From positions 295,171-359,170 of the forward strand of contig NZ_WTYW01000003.1 of the NCBI RefSeq assembly GCF_009827635.1: a DNA stretch of 64,000 nt. Reading direction: 5' to 3'. A program made the position numbers and the translations under genes. Below, one piece after another: positions 58,963-64,000 of the stretch (positions are counted from its first letter, which is position 1; each line of letters starts with the position of its first letter). This DNA comes from Parapontixanthobacter aurantiacus. GTDB lineage: Bacteria > Pseudomonadota > Alphaproteobacteria > Sphingomonadales > Sphingomonadaceae. The notes beneath the pieces were generated by a model that made no database searches, was not told where the DNA came from, and saw nothing but the letters and a program-made list of their open reading frames with translations.

Positions 58963-59010
58963 TCGTGTTCTCCTGCCTGTTATTCGGTCAAATGCGACCT
59001 TGCAGAAACA

Positions 59011-59036
59011 AACAAATATGAATGGAAAATAGTTCC
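59011..59036 (-). promoter_or_regulatory. EcfG-type general-stress promoter
   Basis: On the minus strand GGAAC (59036-59032) is followed after 17 bases by TGTT (59014-59011), close to the alphaproteobacterial sigma-EcfG pattern GGAAC-N16/17-CGTT. A start site near 59004 would give a 5' leader of about 40 bases to the YeaQ-type gene. Confidence 0.6.
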
Positions 59037-59123
59037 CTGACCGCAGGCAAATAGCGCGCGGCCCAGATCGGGAGAAAGGTTTGCCGAATAGGAGGTTCAG
59101 GAGCGCAAAGCGCGCCCCGTGCG

Positions 59124-59420
59124 TCAGTATTTCAGCTGCCGTTCGTAAAGGTCGCGATAATGCTGGATGCGCGTGACGCGCAGACCCTGCATCCCGGACC
59201 GATCGACAGCGCGCTGCCATGACGCGAATTCCTCGAGTGTAAGCGTGTAGCGTTCGAGGACCTCGTCCACGGTCAGCAAACCGCCGTTCACGGCAGCCAC
59301 GACCTCGGCCTTGCGGCGAACGACCCAGCGCTTCGTCGAGGCGGGCGGCAGATCCGCCAACGTCAAAGGTTCGCCGAGTGGACCGATCACTTGATCAGGT
59401 CGAATATTCTGATGTTCCAT
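59124..59420 (-). CDS. sciP: SciP-like CtrA inhibitor (DUF1153)
   Basis: 98 residues from the ATG at 59420, with GAGGAA seven bases ahead; a GTG one codon earlier is less likely. The whole length matches DUF1153: GPLGEPLTLADLPPASTKRW, VVRRKAEVVAAVNGGLL, YTLTLEEFASWQ and GLRVTRIQHYRDLYERQLKY. In Caulobacter SciP binds CtrA and limits its activity in G1. Cytoplasmic, DNA-binding-like helical protein. It overlaps an upstream small gene by one base. Confidence 0.92.
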   Translation of the reverse strand: MEHQNIRPDQVIGPLGEPLTLADLPPASTKRWVVRRKAEVVAAVNGGLLTVDEVLERYTLTLEEFASWQRAVDRSGMQGLRVTRIQHYRDLYERQLKY

Positions 59421-59725
59421 CACGAATTTCCTCGGCCACTGGCTGCTGCGTCGTAAGCGGTGTTCCCGTCCTTTACGAAGGCGGCTTTGCCATGGGATAA
59501 ACCATCGTGGTTAACGACTGGTTGACCATGCTCAATGCCAAACAGGCTGAGCGAGGAGAACCGCCCACGATTGGCGAGTTCCGCCAGGCTCGACTGGGCA
59601 AGCTCGTTGCGCAGATCTCGCGTCGCGGCCAGTTGCGCGACCAATTCGTGCCAGCGAAGGCGACGAAGGGCTTCCCCCTCGCCACTCGTCGGCATGTCGG
59701 ATTTCTTTATATCGCCCTCGAACAT
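59420..59725 (-). CDS. Hypothetical companion of sciP (101 aa)
   Basis: Starts at the ATG at 59725 (an internal ATG at 59695 is possible) and ends with a stop overlapping the sciP start (TGATG). Residues about 20-60 look like a real helical domain ([30 protein letters not shown]). The end is Gly/Asp/Ala-rich. Neither start has a strong ribosome site. Translational coupling suggests a link to SciP. No family recognised. Confidence 0.55.
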   Translation of the reverse strand: MFEGDIKKSDMPTSGEGEALRRLRWHELVAQLAATRDLRNELAQSSLAELANRGRFSSLSLFGIEHGQPVVNHDGLSHGKAAFVKDGNTAYDAAASGRGNS

Positions 59726-59865
59726 GGTCAGGGGGTTACGGCAGCGCAGGTAAAAAATCCGTGAAATTAACCTTTGGAGGCGACCCGCCCTTATCCGGCC
59801 ACCGCTTCACCCGGGGCCGACAGGACTTTGAAGCGCGCACACAAACGTGTATGGGGCAAACGATC

Positions 59866-61047
59866 ATGACATCGACAGCTACCCTCGATCCCGCGGACGA
59901 CGTGCGGCTTTTCGACGCGAGCGAAGCCGCCGCGTTGTTCGATCTTCCGCGCGCGGCGGCGGACTGCCGCATCGTGGTTGCCATGTCCGGCGGCGTCGAT
60001 TCCTCCGTCGTGGCAGCGCTGGCGGCGGCTACAGGCGCCGAGACGATCGGCATCACCTTGCAGCTTTACGACTACGGGGCAGCCACGGGTCGCAAGGGCG
60101 CATGCTGTGCCGGCGATGATATTGCGGATGCGAGGGCGGTCGCGGACCGGCTCGGTATAGCGCATTATGTCTTCGATCACGAAAGCGCCTTTCGCGACAG
60201 CGTCGTGGAGCAGTTCGCGGACGACTATCTTTCGGGTCGCACGCCGGTCCCCTGCATCAGGTGCAATATGGGTCCGAAATTCACCGACCTGTTCGCGATG
60301 GCGAGGGAGCTCGGCGCAGACTGCCTTGCTACCGGCCATTATGTCCGCCGCGTGCATGGCGAGGCTGGCCCCGAACTGCATCGCGCGCTCGATCCGGCAC
60401 GCGACCAGTCCTATTTCCTCTATGCGACTACCGACGCGCAGCTCGAATATCTTCGCTTCCCCCTCGGCGGAATGCCGAAGGCGCGGGTACGGGAACTTGC
60501 GGACGCCGCGGGCCTGAGAAACGCAGCCAAGCCGGACAGTCAGGATATCTGCTTCGTCCCGGACGGCGATTACGCGAAGATCGTCCGCAAACTGAGACCG
60601 GAAGGCGGCGAACCTGGAGATATCGTCCATGCCAAAAGCGGCGAAGTGCTCGGTCGGCATCGCGGCGTCATCCATTATACCGTCGGACAACGTCGTGGCC
60701 TCGACCTCGGCGGGTTGGCAGAGCCGCTCTATGTCGTCGGCATCGATGCCGAACAGCGCCACGTCAAGGTCGGACCGCGCGCGATGCTGGCGGTCGATGC
60801 GGCGCGCATCATCGAAACCAACCGTATCGGTCCGATGCCTGCGGACGGCCACCTTATTGCCAAGGTTCGCTCGCTGTCGAAGCCCGTCCCCGTTCGGATC
60901 GACGGGCCGTTTGGCGACAACGCCGATACCCTGCTTCGTTTCGAGCAGCCCGAACTCGGCGTCGCACCGGGCCAGGCTGCCGTCATCTATGACGGCGACA
61001 GGGTCGTGGGCGGTGGCTGGATCGATTCGACGCTGAAGGACGGCTAG
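59866..61047 (+). CDS. mnmA: tRNA 2-thiouridylase
   Basis: 393 residues from the ATG at 59866 (GGGG nine bases ahead); a longer form from GTG 59761 exists but adds unconserved residues. It thiolates U34 of Lys, Glu and Gln tRNAs. The ATP loop is [17 protein letters not shown]. Cysteines of the reaction are in [13 protein letters not shown] and [10 protein letters not shown], and [14 protein letters not shown] is typical of alphaproteobacterial members. Convergent with nothing; gmd follows in the same direction. Confidence 0.95.
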   Translation: MTSTATLDPADDVRLFDASEAAALFDLPRAAADCRIVVAMSGGVDSSVVAALAAATGAETIGITLQLYDYGAATGRKGACCAGDDIADARAVADRLGIAHYVFDHESAFRDSVVEQFADDYLSGRTPVPCIRCNMGPKFTDLFAMARELGADCLATGHYVRRVHGEAGPELHRALDPARDQSYFLYATTDAQLEYLRFPLGGMPKARVRELADAAGLRNAAKPDSQDICFVPDGDYAKIVRKLRPEGGEPGDIVHAKSGEVLGRHRGVIHYTVGQRRGLDLGGLAEPLYVVGIDAEQRHVKVGPRAMLAVDAARIIETNRIGPMPADGHLIAKVRSLSKPVPVRIDGPFGDNADTLLRFEQPELGVAPGQAAVIYDGDRVVGGGWIDSTLKDG

Positions 61048-61115
61048 GATTTTCCCCGTCGAATAACTTTGCTCCCGGCTTGCCATTTGAGGAGCAAACA
61101 TGGTCCAAGCCGGTC

Positions 61116-62189
61116 ATGGCCAAAACCGCTCTCATCACTGGCATCACCGGGCAGGACGGCGCCTATCTGGCGCGTTACCTCCTCGAAAAAGGCTATATCG
61201 TCCACGGCATCAAGCGGCGCAGTTCGTCCTTCAATACGGGGCGTATTGAAGGAATCTATCAGGATCCGCACGAGGCCGATCCGCGCCTGACACTGCACTA
61301 CGGCGATCTGACCGATGCGACGAACATCATTCGCATCCTGCAGGAAACGCAGCCTGACGAAATCTACAACCTCGCTGCACAAAGCCACGTTCAGGTGAGT
61401 TTCGAGACCCCGGAATATACGGCTAATAGCGATGCGATCGGGCCGCTGCGGCTGCTAGAAGCCATGCGGATCCTCGACCTGACGCGAAAGACGAGGTTCT
61501 TTCAGGCTTCTACATCCGAACTTTACGGCAAGGCTTGCGAGTTTCCCCAGTCGGAGACGACGCCCTTCTATCCGCGCAGCCCATATGCCGTGGCCAAGCT
61601 TTACGCCTACTGGATCACGATCAATTATCGCGAGGCATACGGATTGCACGCGAGCAACGGCATCGCGTTCAATCACGAGAGCCCGCTACGAGGCGAAACC
61701 TTCGTCACCCGCAAGATTACGCGCGCGGCAGCGGCAATAAAGCTTGGCCTGCAGGACAAGCTTTATCTCGGCAATCTCGATGCAAAACGCGACTGGGGTC
61801 ACGCGCGCGAATATGTGCGGGGTATGCATCTTATCCTCCAACAAGACGAGCCGGACGATTATGTGCTTGCCACTGGCAAGACCACTTCCGTCCGCGAGTT
61901 CGTGCGTTGGGCATTCGAGGATATAGGGCGCCCGGTGGAGTTCTCTGGCGAAGGCGTCGAGGAAGTCGCTCGCTGTCTTTCGTCTGGTGAGGTTTTGGTC
62001 GAGGTCGACCCCCGTTATTTTCGTCCGACCGAAGTTGACCTGCTCCTTGGCGACCCAACGAAAGCGCGCGAAAAGCTTGGCTGGGAACATGAGACCGATG
62101 TGCGCGACCTTGTCCGCGAGATGGTCCAGGCCGATCTCGTTGCCATGGGAGAAGAGGCGGCTGCTTCCTCCAGCATCGGCTCGGTCTGA
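61116..62189 (+). CDS. gmd: GDP-mannose 4,6-dehydratase
   Basis: 357 residues from the ATG at 61116. It makes GDP-4-keto-6-deoxymannose from GDP-mannose. The SDR fold begins [19 protein letters not shown]. The catalytic region has [18 protein letters not shown] and [15 protein letters not shown], and [19 protein letters not shown] is the family block. The best ribosome site (GAGGAG at 61089) serves an out-of-frame ATG at 61100 instead, so the start is uncertain. It overlaps fcl by one base. Confidence 0.96.
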   Translation: MAKTALITGITGQDGAYLARYLLEKGYIVHGIKRRSSSFNTGRIEGIYQDPHEADPRLTLHYGDLTDATNIIRILQETQPDEIYNLAAQSHVQVSFETPEYTANSDAIGPLRLLEAMRILDLTRKTRFFQASTSELYGKACEFPQSETTPFYPRSPYAVAKLYAYWITINYREAYGLHASNGIAFNHESPLRGETFVTRKITRAAAAIKLGLQDKLYLGNLDAKRDWGHAREYVRGMHLILQQDEPDDYVLATGKTTSVREFVRWAFEDIGRPVEFSGEGVEEVARCLSSGEVLVEVDPRYFRPTEVDLLLGDPTKAREKLGWEHETDVRDLVREMVQADLVAMGEEAAASSSIGSV

Positions 62190-63130
62190 TGCCTGAGCAA
62201 TACGATCTGTCCGGAAAGCGTATTTACGTCGCTGGCCATCGCGGCATGGTCGGCTCAGCGTTGCTGCGCCGTCTGGAAAGCGAAGACTGCGAAGTGCTGA
62301 CGTCCCCGCGTTCCTTAGATCTTCGCGCGCAAGACGCCGTCTTTCGCTGGTTCGAAGAGAACCGCCCGGATGCCGCGATCATCGCGGCAGCGAAGGTCGG
62401 CGGAATACTCGCGAACAGCACATATCCCGCTCAATTCCTCTACGACAATCTGACAATTGCGGCCAATACGGTAGAAGCCGCCCATCGCACAAAAACCGGC
62501 AAGCTTCTGTTTCTCGGTTCGTCCTGCATCTATCCGCGCGAGGCTCCGCAGCCAATGTCCGAAGAGGTGCTGCTGACGGGGCCTCTGGAGCCGACCAACG
62601 AACCATACGCAATTGCGAAGATCGCAGGGGTGAAACTCTGCGAGGCTTATCGCCGCGAATATGGTTCGGACTTCATCAGTGCAATGCCGACCAATCTCTA
62701 CGGACCGGGCGATAATTACGACCTTCAAAACAGCCATGTCCTGCCTGCTCTCATCCGCAAAGCGCATGAGGCAAAGCGCGACGAAGCCGAGCGACTCGTC
62801 GTCTGGGGAAGCGGCACACCCTTGCGAGAATTTCTCCACGTGGACGATCTGGCGGACGCGTGCGTCTTTCTGCTCCGCCACTACTCCGGCGAGCGACACG
62901 TCAATGTCGGGTCAGGTCAGGAGATTGCGATCGTCGAACTGGCCCGGCTTGTCGCGGAAGTGGTCGGCTTCGGAGGGGCAATTGTCTGCGACAGCAACAA
63001 GCCCGACGGCACCCCGCGCAAACTGCTCGATACCAGCATGATAAACGGTCTCGGCTGGTTGGCGACAATTTCGCTCCGAGAAGGAATAGCGAGCGCTTAC
63101 AGTGACTTTCTTGCGAAGTTCGATGGTTAA
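62189..63130 (+). CDS. fcl: GDP-L-fucose synthase
   Basis: 313 residues. An epimerase/reductase that turns the Gmd product into GDP-L-fucose with NADPH. It begins RIYVAGHRGMVGSALLRRLE, with the catalytic Ser/Tyr/Lys in LGSSCIYPREAPQPM and EPYAIAKIAGVKLCEAYRR. It overlaps gmd by one base (TGATG). Fucose could go into capsule, lipopolysaccharide or surface glycans. A trimeric autotransporter gene follows. Confidence 0.96.
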   Translation: MPEQYDLSGKRIYVAGHRGMVGSALLRRLESEDCEVLTSPRSLDLRAQDAVFRWFEENRPDAAIIAAAKVGGILANSTYPAQFLYDNLTIAANTVEAAHRTKTGKLLFLGSSCIYPREAPQPMSEEVLLTGPLEPTNEPYAIAKIAGVKLCEAYRREYGSDFISAMPTNLYGPGDNYDLQNSHVLPALIRKAHEAKRDEAERLVVWGSGTPLREFLHVDDLADACVFLLRHYSGERHVNVGSGQEIAIVELARLVAEVVGFGGAIVCDSNKPDGTPRKLLDTSMINGLGWLATISLREGIASAYSDFLAKFDG

Positions 63131-63271
63131 CGCACCAAAATAAAACAGAAAATCGACAGGCTGCCCAAAATATTTCTTTGTTTGGGGTGGAAACGATTGG
63201 TCTTTCGGTCATTCTCCAGTGAGGACGGGGCAAGGGTTGCTCACGATGTCCATTGTGTTTGGGGAATTATC

Positions 63272-64000
63272 ATGAATGTTTGTAAGCTATCCATCCGCGC
63301 GCTCGGGCTTGCCGGCGCTGCGGCAATCGCGAATATCGCTATCGTTCCGGCCGCACAGGCCGACGAGTGCCTGATCGACACCAACAACAACGGCACCGCC
63401 ACGGACGGCGTCGATGGCGTTCTCGGCGCAAATGGCGAAGATTCGGCCTCGCAGCTGGCATGTGGGCAGAATGCGACCGCAACCGGACCGCAGTCGACTG
63501 CGATTGGCGCGGAAACAGATGCGACCAACACGCGCTCGCTCGCGATTGGTTACGGCGCGCAAAGCACCGGTTCGAACTCGGTGGCGTTGGGTGATGCCGA
63601 TGCGACGCAAGCTTTGACAGTTGCAATTGGCGGCGGCGCTCAAGCTACGAGCAACAATGCGACAGCTGTCGGCACTTCGGCTCGGGCAACGAACCAGTTC
63701 GCAACCGCGCTTGGCGACAATTCCCTCGCTTCCGGAGATCGCTCCACCGCGTTCGGTCGCGGATCGACGGCATCGGGCCAATATTCGATCGCCTTGGGTA
63801 CCGATACCAACGATGCAGATGGCCAGGGGGCCGAGGCGACCGGAGCAAATACCATTGCCATCGGAGCGGAAGCAAAGGCATTGGCCGACAACGCCTTGGC
63901 GATTGGTTCTGGTGCGCGAGCGTTGACGGCGAACGTTGTGGCGCTTGGAACGAATGCGGTATCGGGGGGCAACCGGACGACGGCGCTTGGAACGAATGCG
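63272..64000 (+). CDS. YadA-like trimeric autotransporter, 3' end outside window
   Basis: The frame from the ATG at 63272 (GGGGAA site) stays open to the end of the window, giving 243 residues. A signal peptide ends near PAAQA (about residue 30). A short N-terminal segment with two cysteines (DECLIDTNN, LACGQN) follows. Then YadA-head repeats of about 14 residues appear (for example STAIGAETDATNTRSLAIGY), forming a trimeric beta-roll adhesin head. Anchor and stalk lie beyond the window. Expected on the outer surface, for adhesion or biofilm. Confidence 0.9.
   Translation, partial: MNVCKLSIRALGLAGAAAIANIAIVPAAQADECLIDTNNNGTATDGVDGVLGANGEDSASQLACGQNATATGPQSTAIGAETDATNTRSLAIGYGAQSTGSNSVALGDADATQALTVAIGGGAQATSNNATAVGTSARATNQFATALGDNSLASGDRSTAFGRGSTASGQYSIALGTDTNDADGQGAEATGANTIAIGAEAKALADNALAIGSGARALTANVVALGTNAVSGGNRTTALGTNA
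63480..64000 (+). repeat. YadA-head repeats (coding)
   Basis: About twelve units of roughly 42 bases, each encoding an Ala-x-Gly core (AIGAE, ALGDA, AVGTS, ALGDN, AFGRG, ALGTD, AIGAE, AIGSG, ALGTN). The last two share the identical run CGCTTGGAACGAATGCG, so copy number may vary by recombination. Confidence 0.85.

Noticed and set aside
59726..59865. CtrA box (TTAA-N7-TTAA) near sciP
   Set aside because: Only single TTAA half-sites were seen; no correctly spaced pair.
62836..62843. CCACGTGG as a parS core in fcl
   Set aside because: It encodes the conserved His-Val-Asp of the epimerase family and its flanks do not match.

Overview
The window is about 64 kb of GC-rich chromosome from an alphaproteobacterium. 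It is most likely a member of the Sphingomonadales of the Erythrobacter/Altererythrobacter type. This is inferred from the fused cysNC, a SciP (DUF1153) protein, an FNR with a C-X2-C-X7-C motif, a DUF3035 lipoprotein and the overall protein style; no rRNA or other marker fixes the genus. Genes are densely packed, mostly in short operons with 1-4 base stop/start overlaps. No prophage, insertion sequence or CRISPR array was seen.

Layout. 1-1.4 kb: MaoC-like hydratase and a thiolase that runs off the left edge. 1.7-9.2 kb: an acidic, proline-rich membrane protein, then gltBD (glutamate synthase). 9.2-11 kb: a 56-residue membrane peptide, a tandem HD-GYP-like protein and tRNA-Gly. 11.1-14.7 kb: cysD-cysNC-cysQ (sulfate activation and PAP removal). 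14.7-17.9 kb: OmpA lipoprotein, Na+/H+ antiporter, apt. 17.9-20.7 kb: petABC (cytochrome bc1). 20.9-27.4 kb: pgeF-pepN, an SDR, a DMT exporter with a threonine-aldolase-like lyase, and a GNAT protein. 27.4-33.6 kb: an acyl-CoA operon (acyl-CoA dehydrogenase, CaiB CoA-transferase, short PrpD-like protein, enoyl-CoA hydratase) followed by two bacterial PH-domain membrane proteins. 33.8 kb: tRNA-Thr. 34.2-41.7 kb: a long forward run gpmA-purE-purK-folA-ribF-ileS-lspA-DUF3035 lipoprotein. 41.8-45.4 kb: an FNR-type regulator facing a small membrane gene with a perfect FNR box, a CBS/CorC protein and an OmpA lipoprotein. 45.5-49.5 kb: an inositol-phosphatase-family gene, sucC, etfBA. 49.5-52.1 kb: two tandem TonB-C-like secreted proteins that share an identical 296-bp 5' module, and a small hypothetical gene. 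52.3-58.5 kb: DUF445 protein and an RND efflux pair. 58.7-59.7 kb: a YeaQ-type stress protein and sciP with a companion gene. 59.9 kb to the end: mnmA, gmd-fcl (GDP-L-fucose) and the start of a YadA-like trimeric autotransporter.

The most notable signals are regulatory or structural. Two parS-like ParB sites lie inside coding sequence (2.0 and 39.5 kb), which would place the region in the origin-proximal part of the chromosome. A self-contained FNR regulator/FNR box/membrane gene module lies at 42-43 kb. The TonB-like pair looks gene-converted. The RND permease carries an extra membrane-spanning insertion of about 115 residues. The YeaQ-type gene has an EcfG-type general stress promoter. Everything here comes from reading the sequence; no database search was run.
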